From Nitrospirota bacterium (GTDB lineage: Bacteria; Nitrospirota; Nitrospiria; Nitrospirales; NS-4), in contig VBOG01000052.1 of the NCBI GenBank assembly GCA_005877815.1, forward strand, positions 1 to 52,987: DNA of 52,987 bases. Reading direction: 5' to 3'. Each line of letters opens with the position of its first letter. Positions within the stretch are counted from its first letter, which is position 1. A program made the position numbers and the translations under genes. Below the pieces are notes generated by a model. The model was not told where the DNA came from and did not search any database. It saw only the letters and a program-made list of their open reading frames with translations. This document shows, piece after piece, positions 34,028-44,131 of the stretch.

Positions 34028-34419
34028 GCGTTCATGCTGCCCCGGATGTTATAGACATTCTTGTATCCCAGGTCCGTCAGCGTGTCTGCGGCGACGTTGC
34101 TGCGTTTGCCAGACTGGCAGTAGACGACGATGTGATCGTCCAACGACGCGCCGATTTCGCGATGCCGCTGGGCGATCTCTCTGTACTCAATGTTCAAATC
34201 GGTGCCGGGAATGGCGCCCGTGTCATGCTCTTCGGGCGTTCGGACATCGACGAGGATAAAGCCCTTTTCGCGCAGGCTCGGCGCTTTATCGAGCGCGGCT
34301 TTGACTTCCTGCACGGTGAGCTGCCGCGTGTGAGAGGCCGAGACATCGAGAGGCATCGAGGCGGTGACAAGGATGGCCACGATGCCCATGAGATGGGACA
34401 GGCGAAGATAGCGTGTCAT
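33985..34419 (-). CDS. exported rhodanese-domain protein
   Basis: 144 residues. The signal peptide (MTRYLRLSHLMGIVAILVTA) is followed by a single rhodanese domain: FILVDVRTPEEHDTGAIPG, then the active-site loop YCQSGKRS with catalytic Cys, and LGYKNVYNIRGSMNAWQQA. It would transfer sulfane sulfur in the periplasm, or act as a thiol-binding module. ATG 34419 is chosen because it begins the signal peptide. Its 3' end overlaps the peptidase gene in another frame, so the two are coupled. Confidence 0.85.
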   Translation of the reverse strand: MTRYLRLSHLMGIVAILVTASMPLDVSASHTRQLTVQEVKAALDKAPSLREKGFILVDVRTPEEHDTGAIPGTDLNIEYREIAQRHREIGASLDDHIVVYCQSGKRSNVAADTLTDLGYKNVYNIRGSMNAWQQARYPVAGGRR

Positions 34420-34482
34420 GGTGCGCCCCCTTGGTGAAACGAACAATGCTGCGGATATGCTACCGACCGGCCTTTGGCTTGG

Positions 34483-35685
34483 TCAAGAGCGGGAGGCGGG
34501 AGGAGAAGGGTCCGGTTCGCAGAACATCGCGATGCTCGCGGTAAAGCTGTGCAGAAAGTTGTCGCCGCCGACGGGACCGATTTCCCCCATCGCAAAGAAT
34601 CCTCCCACGGGCAGCACCCCCATCTGCTCGCGGATGGCGGTGGCATCGTGATGGGGCGTGCGAAAGAATCGTTGACCGCGGCCATTGCAACTGAAGACGA
34701 GGGCGCCGACAGGGACGCCACCGCCGGCACCCGCGCCACCGCCCGTTAGGAGCGCGCGAAGGTCCTCGCTCGCCGAGGTCGCGTCGCGAAGCTGAAACTG
34801 CGCAGTTTGGCCCTCCTTCACGACATCGCCCACGGCGAAACTTCCGGTTTGTTGATCCGCGCCTACGAGATTTCGGATCAGGAAGTCCCCCCGTTCGAAC
34901 CGATTCTTATGCTCGTCAATGACGATGCCGAGATGAAGGGCGCGTTCGGCTTGTCGTTGTTCCGTCGGGGACAGCAGCGCGAATACTTCTCTCAGGCGAT
35001 CGAGCGCGGGCTTGCCGCTCAGCTCGTGCACAATATTCTCCTCGGCCTGTGTGATCATGAACCGCTCGCCGATCGGCCGGCATCCTTGTGAGACGACCGT
35101 TCGGATACGGACGGCGCCGGCGAGGGCGACTCCGACAACCCCGTCTTGGATATGGGCCTCATTGAAGACGAGCCGATTTTGTCCCGGTTGATGCGCGGCG
35201 CTGGCCATCCCGCCGATGGCCGGCGCACCGGGATAGCGGGTACGGATGTCTTGCAGCAATGCGTCCGCGGGCGTGGTGAACGGCTCACCGAGAACGAGAA
35301 AGGACGGATGGGCTTCGGCAGCCGGCATGTCGGTCGGCCATCCCGTGACCTCAAAGCCATCGCCGGCTTGTTCGAAACTCAAGTGGAACGGTGTCACGAT
35401 GGTTCCCGGCAAGTGAGCCGCCCACAGACAGAGCGCCGGCTGTCCCTCGATTTCCTGCTTGCCTTCGATGATGCTTTCCGCGGAACAGCCGAGCAGCACT
35501 TTCGGCCGCAGTTGGTCCTGTACGATGTTAATCAGCGCGGACAGGGATGGGACATGGTCGGGCGAGAAGAAGACGAATGCGAGGTCCACGCCGTGATCAC
35601 CGATTGCGATGGCGACTTCCCGGCAGACGGAGGACGCCGCTTCCGCCGTGTCTGCTGAACGTGAGAGGGCGGAATGGATCTTCAT
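34483..35685 (-). CDS. FIST N/C-domain sensory protein
   Basis: 400 residues. The FIST N-terminal domain has VDLAFVFFSPDH, PKVLLGCSAESIIEG and YPGAPAIGGMAS. The FIST C-terminal domain has LHLGIVIDEHKNRFERGDFL, GALVFSCNGRGQRFF, and VGGFFAMGEIGPVGGDNFLH. FIST is a predicted small-ligand (amino-acid or related) sensor usually fused or adjacent to signalling domains; here it stands alone and cytosolic. ATG 35685 aligns with the family start; no Shine-Dalgarno is evident. Confidence 0.85.
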   Translation of the reverse strand: MKIHSALSRSADTAEAASSVCREVAIAIGDHGVDLAFVFFSPDHVPSLSALINIVQDQLRPKVLLGCSAESIIEGKQEIEGQPALCLWAAHLPGTIVTPFHLSFEQAGDGFEVTGWPTDMPAAEAHPSFLVLGEPFTTPADALLQDIRTRYPGAPAIGGMASAAHQPGQNRLVFNEAHIQDGVVGVALAGAVRIRTVVSQGCRPIGERFMITQAEENIVHELSGKPALDRLREVFALLSPTEQRQAERALHLGIVIDEHKNRFERGDFLIRNLVGADQQTGSFAVGDVVKEGQTAQFQLRDATSASEDLRALLTGGGAGAGGGVPVGALVFSCNGRGQRFFRTPHHDATAIREQMGVLPVGGFFAMGEIGPVGGDNFLHSFTASIAMFCEPDPSPPASRS

Positions 35686-35890
35686 AGTTCGAGTGGAGAA
35701 CTTTTCAGTATTCCGATCCACACCGGGCAGGGTTGGGGTGGAGTGGCGAGGGATGGCATGGCGGGGGTCAACAATTGAGAGCGTTTGATCGCAGCCACGC
35801 CGCTTTCACACGGCGTCCACATTCCAAGGGGCATGAAAACCATTGGGTGAAACCTGGCCAATTGCGGTCGCGTCGAGCCATGCTTTCGAT

Positions 35891-36268
35891 CTATTTATAC
35901 CGAAGTCGGTCGAACCCGGTATTCTCCATATACAGGACCTCATTTCCGTTGAGGCCATCCGCGTCCATGTCCCGCCAGAGCGCGTGATTGTACCAATAGA
36001 AGACGGGAAATCGTTCAATGTCATACACCCCATGACCGTAGTCGTTGACCCGCCAATTCAGTACCTTCCGTCCGGTGACGTAGTCGACGACGCCGTCGCG
36101 CTTGAGCGAGTAGGTGAAGATCACCAACCCGGCCTCATTGTCGTAAATTTCCTCGATCGCCAGTTCTTGGGGAGGTTCAGGGGGGAGCGGCTTTTGCGAA
36201 CCGGCATGCGTGACCCCGAGGACCGACAGAACAAGGACCACAACGAAGGTGCGAGCGATGTGCGTCAT
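35891..36268 (-). CDS. exported hypothetical protein
   Basis: 125 residues. The signal peptide MTHIARTFVVVLVLSVLGVT ends near AGSQ. A Pro/Glu linker is followed by a compact domain rich in aromatic residues: LAIEEIYDNEAGLVIFTYSL, VLNWRVNDYGHGVYDIERF and FYWYNHALWRDMDADGLNGN. The DMDADGLNGNE stretch resembles an EF-hand/dockerin-like acidic loop that could bind calcium. CAGGAGAG stands just before the ATG. No family recognised. Confidence 0.6.
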   Translation of the reverse strand: MTHIARTFVVVLVLSVLGVTHAGSQKPLPPEPPQELAIEEIYDNEAGLVIFTYSLKRDGVVDYVTGRKVLNWRVNDYGHGVYDIERFPVFYWYNHALWRDMDADGLNGNEVLYMENTGFDRLRYK

Positions 36269-36429
36269 CTCTCCTGTTCCTCCTAAGTGCCTTTAGACTG
36301 TCTCCCTTTTGACTACTGTCTAGCATACCGTGGGCACGGTGTAAATTGCCCATTTTATTTTCGCACCCTGCCACCATACGAACGGACGAGTGTGTAAGCA
36401 AAATATGCGCAATGCGCTCTAGTACCTCG

Positions 36430-37302
36430 ATGGCCGGTTATGGCATACTTGCGAACGGCATGATTCCTGATTTAGTGCTCTACCATGCGAACTGTCCGGA
36501 CGGCTTTGCAGCCGCCTGGGCCATCTGGAAAAAATTCCCCTCAGCGGTGTTCGTTCCGGCCGAGCATGGTCAGCCACCACCGGTGGACTGTGTGGGGCGT
36601 CATATCGTGATTGTGGACTTCAGCTACCCGCGGGCTCTTCTCGAAGAGATGGTCAAGAGCGCCGCCTCTCTCCAGGTCTTGGACCATCACATTACTGCGC
36701 AGGCAGCCCTGCAAGGCCTACCGTACGTTCATTTCGATTTGAAGAAGAGTGGGGCAGTCCTGGCATGGGAATGGGCGCACAATTCTCCGCCACCCTGGCT
36801 TTTGCAATACGTCCAGGACAAAGACCTGTTCACGTGGCGGCTGCCCGCGAGCCGGGAAGTCACCGCGGCGTTGAGCTCATACCCTTATGACTTTAAGGTC
36901 TGGGACAGTCTCGAACAAACGACTCTCGAGAAAGAAGGCCGCGCCATCCTGCGGTACGAGCGCAAGACGATCGAGCAGATCCTTCAGGAGAAAGTATTGG
37001 TGCGGTTTGAAGGTGAAACGGTGCCGTGCGTCCACAGCGCCGTCATGACAAGTCAGATCGGAGAGCAGCTTTCTTCCACCTGTCCGTTCTGCCTGATCTG
37101 GCACGACCGCAACGGACGCCGGTATTTCAGTCTTCGATCAAAGGAGGGCGGCACCGACGTTTCAAAGATTGCGGTGAAGTACGGAGGCGGCGGTCACACG
37201 CACGCGGCCGGGTTTTCCGTGTCTTTGGGCGATATCGGCGCGCCGCCGGCCAATGGATCCACCCCGGGGCTTCCGATCTTCCCGGCAACCGAAACAAAGT
37301 AA
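36430..37302 (+). CDS. DHH/DHHA1-family phosphoesterase
   Basis: 290 residues from ATG 36430 (ATG 36460 is an alternative; neither has a clear ribosome site). The DHH domain has HANCPDGFAAAWAIW, VIVDFSYPR and the LDHH motif that gives the family its name. The DHHA1 domain ends in GGGGHTHAAGF. The acidic and His residues bind two Mn ions. Relatives include oligoribonuclease NrnA, c-di-AMP phosphodiesterases and RecJ; the layout fits a small NrnA-like enzyme, but the substrate is not certain. Cytosolic. Confidence 0.82.
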   Translation: MAGYGILANGMIPDLVLYHANCPDGFAAAWAIWKKFPSAVFVPAEHGQPPPVDCVGRHIVIVDFSYPRALLEEMVKSAASLQVLDHHITAQAALQGLPYVHFDLKKSGAVLAWEWAHNSPPPWLLQYVQDKDLFTWRLPASREVTAALSSYPYDFKVWDSLEQTTLEKEGRAILRYERKTIEQILQEKVLVRFEGETVPCVHSAVMTSQIGEQLSSTCPFCLIWHDRNGRRYFSLRSKEGGTDVSKIAVKYGGGGHTHAAGFSVSLGDIGAPPANGSTPGLPIFPATETK

Positions 37303-37311
37303 TGCGGCTCG

Positions 37312-38895
37312 CTAACCGCTATATCTGGTTTCAAATACGGTTGCTCCCGCTACGCATTTCACATTGTGGTCCGGGTTCGCCGCGAGATGCTGGAGAATCT
37401 TGAAGACCGATTCGGTCTCCTCGCCGGCCCCCATGCCTTCGGCCACCTGCTCCGCCGTAAAGGACTTTCCCGTGTTGGACGACAGGAATCCGAGAATTCG
37501 GTGTTGGAGCGCGATCACCGCCGCCGCCGCTTTTTTCCCCGCCTCCACGCCCGGCTGGTGGTACGCATTGATATGAATCAGACTTGCGTAGAGGCCCACT
37601 GCGCGTTCGAACAATGCGATGAGTTTGCCGATCGTCGCTGGTCCCATTTCCTCTAGCGTAATGGTGATGGATTCGCGGCCGTTCTCGTGCAGGGCACGCC
37701 GGGTGCCTTGCAGAAAACCGCTGAGGTAGTCGCCGCTGGTGACCCCCGGATCCACTTCTAAGGAAGACCCTGAACGATCCTTCAGAACCTCGATAAAGAC
37801 CACGAAAAAGTTATTCACACCTTCCCGGAGCTGCTGCACATATGCATGCTGGTCGGTCGATCCTTTATTGCCATACACCGCGATTCCTTGGTGCACGATC
37901 TTGCCGTCCAAATCTTTTTCCTTCCCCAAGGATTCCATCACCAACTGCTGCAGATACCGACTGAAGAACTCAAGACGATCCTTGTAGGGCAGGATCACCA
38001 TATCCTTGCTGCCTCTTCCTTGACCGGCGTGGTACCACATCAATGCCAGGAGCGCCGCGGGATTCTGTCGGGCGTTAGAATTTCTTGTTACGTCGTCCAT
38101 GTCCCGCGCGCCTGATAACATGCCGGTAATGTCAAAGCCCTGTAAGGCGGCGGGAAGAAGGCCGACGGCGGACAATTCCGAGGTACGCCCTCCGACCCAG
38201 TCCCACATCGGAAAGCGCGCAAGCCAGGTCTGAGCGGTCCGGTCCAGTTCGCTGCCTTCTCCGGTGACGGCGACGGCATGCCGCTCGAAGGTCAGTCCGG
38301 CGCATCGGTACGCTTTTCTTGCTTCGAGCTGACCGTTTCGGGTCTCTTTCGTTCCGCCTGATTTTGAGATCACCACCGTCAAGAGTTCGGCGATCCCGTC
38401 CCCGATTTGCGCCAGCACCTTGTCCATTCCGTCGGGGTCGGTATTATCAAAGAACCACACGCGCATGTGGTCCTGAGGACTTGTGAGTGCGTGGGCGACG
38501 AACTCGGGGCCGAGTGCCGAACCACCAATCCCGACGATCAACAGATGCTTAAAGAGTCCGGCTCTTTCGGGACGAATGCGGCCTGCGTGGACATCGTTCG
38601 CAAAATGCTTGATGGCCGCAACGGTGTCTTCAATAGCCTTCCGGATGGAGGTCTCTGGCGCACGGGCCGCGTCCCGCAGCCAATAATGACCCACCATCCT
38701 GTGCTCATCCGGGTTTGCGATTGCACCTGACTCGAGAGCCGTCATTCCGGCGAACGCCTTCTTAATGGCAGGTTCCATTTCCCGCAGAAATGAATCCGTG
38801 AAATTCATTCTGCTGATGTCCACCGTGACGCCGACGGAATCATTCTTGTTGAGATAGGTTTTGAACCGGTTCCAAAGCTCACGCGGGGTCGGCAT
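37312..38895 (-). CDS. pgi: glucose-6-phosphate isomerase
   Basis: 527 residues. SIS-domain sugar isomerase interconverting glucose-6-P and fructose-6-P. Visible features are [33 protein letters not shown] (phosphosugar binding), [32 protein letters not shown], and [19 protein letters not shown] with the catalytic Lys region. A C-terminal ~55-residue extension ([20 protein letters not shown]) looks like a winged-helix-like add-on. It links the glucan hydrolases of this window to central metabolism. Monocistronic. Confidence 0.95.
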   Translation of the reverse strand: MPTPRELWNRFKTYLNKNDSVGVTVDISRMNFTDSFLREMEPAIKKAFAGMTALESGAIANPDEHRMVGHYWLRDAARAPETSIRKAIEDTVAAIKHFANDVHAGRIRPERAGLFKHLLIVGIGGSALGPEFVAHALTSPQDHMRVWFFDNTDPDGMDKVLAQIGDGIAELLTVVISKSGGTKETRNGQLEARKAYRCAGLTFERHAVAVTGEGSELDRTAQTWLARFPMWDWVGGRTSELSAVGLLPAALQGFDITGMLSGARDMDDVTRNSNARQNPAALLALMWYHAGQGRGSKDMVILPYKDRLEFFSRYLQQLVMESLGKEKDLDGKIVHQGIAVYGNKGSTDQHAYVQQLREGVNNFFVVFIEVLKDRSGSSLEVDPGVTSGDYLSGFLQGTRRALHENGRESITITLEEMGPATIGKLIALFERAVGLYASLIHINAYHQPGVEAGKKAAAAVIALQHRILGFLSSNTGKSFTAEQVAEGMGAGEETESVFKILQHLAANPDHNVKCVAGATVFETRYSG

Positions 38896-39239
38896 GGAGG
38901 AGATCTCCGAGTAGATGCGTTCGAGGAACGTAGCGCAATGGCCTTAGTCAGTCAATTGAACGTTGAGGTTCGGCAAGGCGTGTAATGCAAGAATCGTTAT
39001 GAACGAGGGCGAGACGGTAAATCTCCCCTTTCTGCCGCCAATTGGACAGCTGTTTGAAGGCCGGTCACCGTTACTCAATGCCGCCGATGCCGCACATGCT
39101 GTCGGCGTTGCTGCAGGCGAGGCAGAGACTATCAACACCTACAAGGCCAGGCGAGAATTGCCCGGAAAATCTGAAATCTTAGGAGCGCATGGGTTGCCAT
39201 GCATGAATGATGATCTTCAGTGGCAAAGAGAAAGGGTAT

Positions 39240-39277
39240 TCTCTTAATTATAACTGAATCTCTTAATTATAACTAAA
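39240..39277. repeat. two tandem 19-bp AT-rich repeats
   Basis: The unit TCTCTTAATTATAACTRAA occurs twice back to back (39240-39258 and 39259-39277), differing at one base, in otherwise GC-rich DNA. It resembles a pair of regulator-binding sites about 180-215 bases before the DUF4384 start. Confidence 0.7.
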
Positions 39278-39399
39278 TGATTTATAACGTTTTAAAGACC
39301 AAACGCCACAAAACATGAAAGATGGTATTAGCCTTGCTTTTATCCCCATCATTAGTCGTCAATGATCAATCTGAAATAGGCGTTAAAAGCCGTTCGGGA

Positions 39400-39428
39400 T
39401 TGACAAAACTTAGGACGGAGACAACAAT
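39400..39428 (+). promoter_or_regulatory. candidate sigma70 promoter for the DUF4384 gene
   Basis: Consensus TTGACA (39400-39405), 17-base spacer, weak -10 AACAAT (39423-39428). The ATG is at 39457. The poor -10 may require an activator. Confidence 0.35.
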
Positions 39429-39456
39429 AGTGTTACGCGAAAGCTGGGAGGTGAGC

Positions 39457-40536
39457 ATGAGACAGCGGCAATGGACATTCATGATCGGCGCGATGGTGGT
39501 CGCTGGATGCTTGAACGACCCCGCGTTCGCGGCGCCGAAGACACTTCCTGCGGCAAATCGAGGCGATATCCAGGGATCGGCGTGTTACCGCCAAAACGAT
39601 GACGAAGCCCTCATGGTGGCCCAGAAGAAAGCACTCAATCTTGCCCGCGAGGCTGCCATACAGAAGATCAAGGCTTATGCGGACAATGCCGACCGAATCG
39701 CAAACAGCGGTATGGAGCACACCCTCATCGCCGCCGTAAGCCGCGTAGGGCTCAGCGACTTGAAGATCACCAAACAGGAAGTAAAAGCCAGACAGGTCTG
39801 TGTGTGGATCACCGCGACGCCCAAGTCCAAAGAGGTCGCGGAGTTGATCGCCCAGCAGTTGTCGTCCGGGGAAGTGGCCAAGACCGCGCAGACGCCAGTG
39901 GTAGTCCAAGGCCAAGCATTTACCCTCAAGCTCTGGACGAATAAAAAAGACGAACCGTATGTCGAGGGCGATCGTTTGATCATTTATGTTGAATCCGACC
40001 GGGATGCGTATCTTAAGCTCGACTATTACACGGCCGAGGGAAAGGTCGTCCATCTCGTGCCCAACGTCTATAGCAAGGAAGGGTCGATCCAAGCCAAGCA
40101 AACCTATTCCTTCGGCATCGAAGGAAGCGCCGCGGAATTGAAGGTCTCTGCTCCATTTGGTCCTGAGACCATCAAGGCGTTGGCGAGTTCTGCGCCGTTT
40201 GATGCCACGTTGACTGAGTCCGACCAAGTAAGCGAGGCGACGGTGTATCTCAATAAGATGCAAAACAGCATGAGGAGCCGGAACAAATCAACCGCCTGGG
40301 CGGAGGCCTCTGTTGCGATCACCACCTCTAACCGGGATGATCTCAGTTTTGCCCAAGAGCGCCAGGCGATGGATCTGCCTAAGCAACCGAAAACTCGGTC
40401 CTTGAGCAAATCCACCGAGAAGCCCGAGCAGCCGATCGACATCATCGGTGTTCCGGGACGCAAGAAAGCCGAACGTCCGATCGAAACAATGGGTACCATG
40501 GGCCGTTCGCAAAGCGGTGGCGATAAGAATCCATAA
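39457..40536 (+). CDS. exported DUF4384-domain protein
   Basis: 359 residues. The signal peptide (MRQRQWTFMIGAMVVAGCL) ends near AFAAP and includes a possible lipobox Cys. Residues ~40-130 resemble a LPP20/flagellar-type ALNLAREAAIQKIKAYADNA module. The DUF4384 domain follows, with PYVEGDRLIIYVESDRDAYL, KLDYYTAEGKVVHLVPN. The C-terminal ~80 residues are low-complexity and charged. GGGAGGTGA precedes ATG 39457. DUF4384 proteins often accompany CHASE2 regulators and caspase-like or FecR proteins; two CHASE2 genes follow here. Confidence 0.78.
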   Translation: MRQRQWTFMIGAMVVAGCLNDPAFAAPKTLPAANRGDIQGSACYRQNDDEALMVAQKKALNLAREAAIQKIKAYADNADRIANSGMEHTLIAAVSRVGLSDLKITKQEVKARQVCVWITATPKSKEVAELIAQQLSSGEVAKTAQTPVVVQGQAFTLKLWTNKKDEPYVEGDRLIIYVESDRDAYLKLDYYTAEGKVVHLVPNVYSKEGSIQAKQTYSFGIEGSAAELKVSAPFGPETIKALASSAPFDATLTESDQVSEATVYLNKMQNSMRSRNKSTAWAEASVAITTSNRDDLSFAQERQAMDLPKQPKTRSLSKSTEKPEQPIDIIGVPGRKKAERPIETMGTMGRSQSGGDKNP

Positions 40537-40587
40537 GGAACAACCGGCCACTCATCGTCGCCCGGTACTCCATCCAAGGGACATCTG

Positions 40588-41161
40588 ATGGAGCTGCGGC
40601 GGTGGCAACCCGACATCTCCCGCTGTGGGCCGCCGCTGGTTGCAGGACTCGCGGCGGCTCTGGTTATAGGGCTGGTCCATCTCGCCCTTCCCACCTACAT
40701 CCCCGAGCTCGATTATAGAATCAGCGATAAGATGCATCAGCTTCGCGGTCCGTTGCGTCAAGATCGGCGGCTTATCCACGTCAACGTAGATGACAGCAGC
40801 GTCGGAGGCGCGCAAGGAATACACCGGGATGGGCGACGCGGTCGACCTCGCTTCCCGAGTCGAAGGGGCCAACAAAACCTTTCACACGGAAGTCATGATG
40901 ACGGAACGCACCCACTCGATGGTCAAGGACGCGGTGGAATGGCGAGAACTCGATATTCTGCGCGTGAAAGGCAAAAAACATGGCATCCTAGTGTTCGAGG
41001 TTGTCTCCAGAAAAGGGCAGTTGCCTGAACTTAAGAAGCAGGTGCTGGGGATCTATAGCGAAGCGTTCAGGGCGCTGGAGCTGGACAAGGCTGATGGGCC
41101 GTCGGCCTTGTATCTTCAGAGGGCGCAAGAATTCATGAACACACCGCCACCACCGGATTGA
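40588..41161 (+). pseudogene. collapsed CHASE2-adenylate/guanylate cyclase gene
   Basis: The first ~70 codons (from 40588) encode a membrane segment and the start of a CHASE2 domain ending in RLIHVNVDDSSVG. Immediately after, in a different frame (from ~40790), comes the end of a class III cyclase: SEARKEYTGMGDAVDLASRV then EGANKTF, LDILRVKGKKHGILVFEVVS. A short tail ends SALYLQRAQEFMNTPPPPD. Everything between, meaning the rest of CHASE2, its membrane helices and the cyclase catalytic core with metal-binding Asp residues, is deleted, and the joint is out of frame. The tail also looks internally shortened. Confidence 0.75.
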
Positions 41162-41186
41162 ACGGCGTGTATGAAATGAAAACGAA

Positions 41187-43997
41187 ATGAGAGAATCATT
41201 CCTTCATCACGCGAGATCGCGAGGATTACTTTTGACGTCCTTGCTTTCTAGCGCGATTGTCATCGTCGCGCTCGGTCTTTGGCCAGCCATGTTTCAGGAG
41301 TGGGAGGACAAGACACTGGACGCGCGCTTTGGACTGCGGCAGCACTTAAGCAGCGATTCCCGATTGATTTTGATCGACTGCGACGATACGAGTGTCGCCC
41401 AACTCGGCCGCTGGCCTTGGGATCGGGCGGTGCATGCTCTCATGGTCGAAATCCTGGCCTCCGCTGGTGCCAAGGCGGTTGCGTTCGACATCGTATTCAG
41501 CATTCCTTCCTCCACGAGCGATCTCCGTCTGATGAAAGCCATGACGGACGCTAAGAATGTCTACCTGCCGATCGGGCTCGAGCTTCACCCGCCGCTTCAG
41601 CATACGGAAGTGGACACCGCCGCACTCGAGCGCGCCCAGAAGATGCTGACCGATCTTCTGGGCAATGAAGGCCTGCCTTGGAAGGTGAGCAAAGATGATA
41701 CCTCGCTTCTTGTGACCGGACGCCTCTTCATGCCCGAAGCCGACTTCGCGGCGGCTGCCCGCGGTGTTGGACACATCGCCTCGAACCGGGATCCCGATGG
41801 TGTCATCCGTCGAGTGCCTTTGGTTGTGCGCGTGCATGACCGGCTCCTGCCGGCCTTCTCGCTTCGGGTAGCCATGGGGGTCCTCGATGTGCCGTCCGAT
41901 CACATCTCGGTTGTTCCCGGCGAATATGTGGAGCTGCGAGGAGTGCAGGGAGGCGTCCAGCGGCGGACGCGTATTCCGATTGATGCGCGCGGACAAATGT
42001 TGGTCAACTATGTAGGTAAGTGGACGCAGACCTTCCTGCCGCAATATGGATTTTCTGAGGTGCTCGCGCTTGCCGCCACGCCTGAAGGTCGTCGCGAAAT
42101 CAACAGCCGATTCAAGGGGGCGACGGTGCTCATTCTGACGACGGCAACCGGATTCGATCTGAAACCGACTCCGGTGGACGTGGCCGCACCTGGTGGCATC
42201 ATCCATGCCAACGCCCTTAATACCATCCTCACCGAACGCTGGCTGCGCTCTCCGTCCTATTTCCAAGCCTGCCTCTGGGCAATTCTTTTGGGGCTGGTTG
42301 CGGCGGTTGTTGTATCCGGCCATTCCTGGAAGGTGGCACTCGCCGGCGTGGTCGGCAGCGTGGCCGTGTACTGGGGGTTGGCGTTCTTTCTCTTTCAAGG
42401 ACTCGGAGTAGTCATGCCGATAATAGCGCCCCTCATGGCTTTTCTTCTGACCGTCGTTGTCGTGCCGGTCCATGAGCAAACGGCCGTTCGCGTTCGGCTG
42501 GCTTTTCTGGAACGCCAGATGCATGAGACGGAGTCGGCCTTGGTATCGAGCCGACAACAACTGGAATCGCACGATCGAAATTTCGATACGGCGATCGATC
42601 AAGCGCGACAGCTGCGCGAGAAGGCGGCCGAGTCGAACGAAAGGGTTCATGAGGCGGAGGCGAGGTTCAGAGCCTTAGACGAGGCCCTGCAGAAAGCGCA
42701 CATCGAACGTGATCGCCTTGTCAGTCAAGTGGAGGATCTGGAGCAGCGTCTTCAAGACTTCAAGCCCGTCGTTATGACGCAGAAGGTAGCATTGAGCGAA
42801 AACGATGAAGCCCTGAGAGCCGAGTGCGAGGCTCACGGCATCATTACCGGCGATCGCCGGATGATCGAAGTATTCCACACGATCAAAAAGGTGGCTCCGG
42901 CTTCGAGTGCGGTTCTCCTAATGGGGGAGACAGGCACTGGCAAGGAACTCGTGGCGCGCGCCCTCCATGCCTTGAGTCCGCGCGCTCAGGGACCCTTTGT
43001 AGCCGTGAACATGGCGGCCATCACGGAAACACTGGCCGAAAGCGAACTGTTTGGCCACGTGCGCGGGTCCTTTACCGGCGCGCATGCAGATACGAAGGGG
43101 CGGTTCGAACAAGCCGACCAGGGCACGCTGTTCCTCGATGAGATCGGCGAACTTTCGGCAGATTTACAATCGAAACTCCTGCGCGTACTTCAGACCGGCG
43201 AAGTGGATCGGGTTGGGGGTTCCACGCCGCGAAAGGTAGATGTCCGGATCATCGCCGCGACCAATCGCAACTTGGAGGATGAAGTCCGGACGAAGCGGTT
43301 CCGCGATGATTTGTACTATCGGTTGAACGTCGTCCAGATCATCCTGCCGCCGCTTCGAGAGCGCCCCGGCGACATCGAACGGTTGGCGGAGCGCTTTCTA
43401 CGAGAATTGGCGGCAAAAACGGGGAAGGCGTTCATGGGTTTTTCCGAAAAAGCCATCCACATGTTGCGCCGCCAGGAATGGCGCGGGAATGTGAGGGACC
43501 TCCGTAATGCCGTGGAACGTGCCGTCGTCATGGCGGAAGGCACGCTCATTTCCGACACCGATCTCGGTTTGGTCTCGTCGGCCGAGCCTGCCGCGCGGGC
43601 TATTGCGGTTCCTCAGGACGGCGGCGATATCTCCGGCGACGGGGCCTTCCTCGTGATCATGCGGGAACTGTCCTTTGAAATAGACGGTGTCGCCGAACGG
43701 TTGGGGCTCAGCCGCGGCACCGTCGCGTCGCGCCTCAAAGGGATTTGTTTCCAGGCGTTGGTCTCTCATGACGCGCGGATTGCTGACGCGGCTGCTGATG
43801 TGGCGGGGACGAAAGATCCACTCGTGGAAGCGAAGGTTCGCGAGTATTACGATAACTTGATGGAGGCCGCACGGCAATTTCCTTCAGCGGATGTGGCCGT
43901 GCTTGAATGCCGTCGCCGCTTCAAGAACCTCCCGCAGCGCTATTTCCCATCGGTGGAAAATCTGATCCGCCGCGGATTCAGCGTTTCCGCGCCTTGA
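41187..43997 (+). CDS. membrane CHASE2-domain sigma54-type transcriptional activator
   Basis: 936 residues. An N-terminal membrane segment ([20 protein letters not shown]) precedes a periplasmic CHASE2 domain ([20 protein letters not shown], residues ~50-350). Two or three helices (355-435) and a coiled coil (~435-530) follow. The AAA+ domain has Walker A GETGTGKE near 579, [13 protein letters not shown] near 628 and Walker [10 protein letters not shown]. The sigma54 loop reads GSFTGA instead of GAFTGA. The C-terminus has an HTH ([19 protein letters not shown]) and a ~60-residue helical extension. A membrane-tethered enhancer-binding protein sensing an extracytoplasmic signal is inferred. Confidence 0.88.
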   Translation: MRESFLHHARSRGLLLTSLLSSAIVIVALGLWPAMFQEWEDKTLDARFGLRQHLSSDSRLILIDCDDTSVAQLGRWPWDRAVHALMVEILASAGAKAVAFDIVFSIPSSTSDLRLMKAMTDAKNVYLPIGLELHPPLQHTEVDTAALERAQKMLTDLLGNEGLPWKVSKDDTSLLVTGRLFMPEADFAAAARGVGHIASNRDPDGVIRRVPLVVRVHDRLLPAFSLRVAMGVLDVPSDHISVVPGEYVELRGVQGGVQRRTRIPIDARGQMLVNYVGKWTQTFLPQYGFSEVLALAATPEGRREINSRFKGATVLILTTATGFDLKPTPVDVAAPGGIIHANALNTILTERWLRSPSYFQACLWAILLGLVAAVVVSGHSWKVALAGVVGSVAVYWGLAFFLFQGLGVVMPIIAPLMAFLLTVVVVPVHEQTAVRVRLAFLERQMHETESALVSSRQQLESHDRNFDTAIDQARQLREKAAESNERVHEAEARFRALDEALQKAHIERDRLVSQVEDLEQRLQDFKPVVMTQKVALSENDEALRAECEAHGIITGDRRMIEVFHTIKKVAPASSAVLLMGETGTGKELVARALHALSPRAQGPFVAVNMAAITETLAESELFGHVRGSFTGAHADTKGRFEQADQGTLFLDEIGELSADLQSKLLRVLQTGEVDRVGGSTPRKVDVRIIAATNRNLEDEVRTKRFRDDLYYRLNVVQIILPPLRERPGDIERLAERFLRELAAKTGKAFMGFSEKAIHMLRRQEWRGNVRDLRNAVERAVVMAEGTLISDTDLGLVSSAEPAARAIAVPQDGGDISGDGAFLVIMRELSFEIDGVAERLGLSRGTVASRLKGICFQALVSHDARIADAAADVAGTKDPLVEAKVREYYDNLMEAARQFPSADVAVLECRRRFKNLPQRYFPSVENLIRRGFSVSAP

Positions 43998-44043
43998 CAC
44001 TCCTTCGAGGCCCGATTTAAGATACGTCCACACCGAACCGGGG

Positions 44044-44118
44044 GCGGGAATAGCTCAGTGGTAGAGCATCGCCTTGCCAAGGCGAGGGTCGAGGGTTCAA
44101 ATCCCTTTTCCCGCTCCA
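44044..44118 (+). tRNA. tRNA-Gly (anticodon GCC)
   Basis: Acceptor GCGGGAA/TTCCCGC, D-arm TAGCTCAGTGGTAGAGCA, anticodon stem TCGCC/GGCGA with loop TTGCCAA (anticodon GCC). T-arm GGTTCAAATCCC; CCA encoded. It stands 47 bases after the CHASE2-sigma54 gene. Confidence 0.96.
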
Positions 44119-44131
44119 AACGTTTCAACAA

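Larger units (their letters stand above)
38896..39456. other. 561-base region between pgi and the DUF4384 gene
   Basis: Holds AT-rich tandem repeats (39240-39277) and a candidate promoter (39400-39428). A plus-strand frame from ATG 38999 to 39247 (82 codons) lacks a Shine-Dalgarno and resembles nothing I know; it is not called. Confidence 0.5.

Noticed and set aside
36441..36455. TGGCATACTTGC resembling a sigma54 site
   Set aside because: GG and GC are too close together for a -24/-12 promoter.
38999..39247. 82-codon plus-strand frame downstream of the pgi start
   Set aside because: No ribosome-binding site, no recognisable motif, not conserved-looking.
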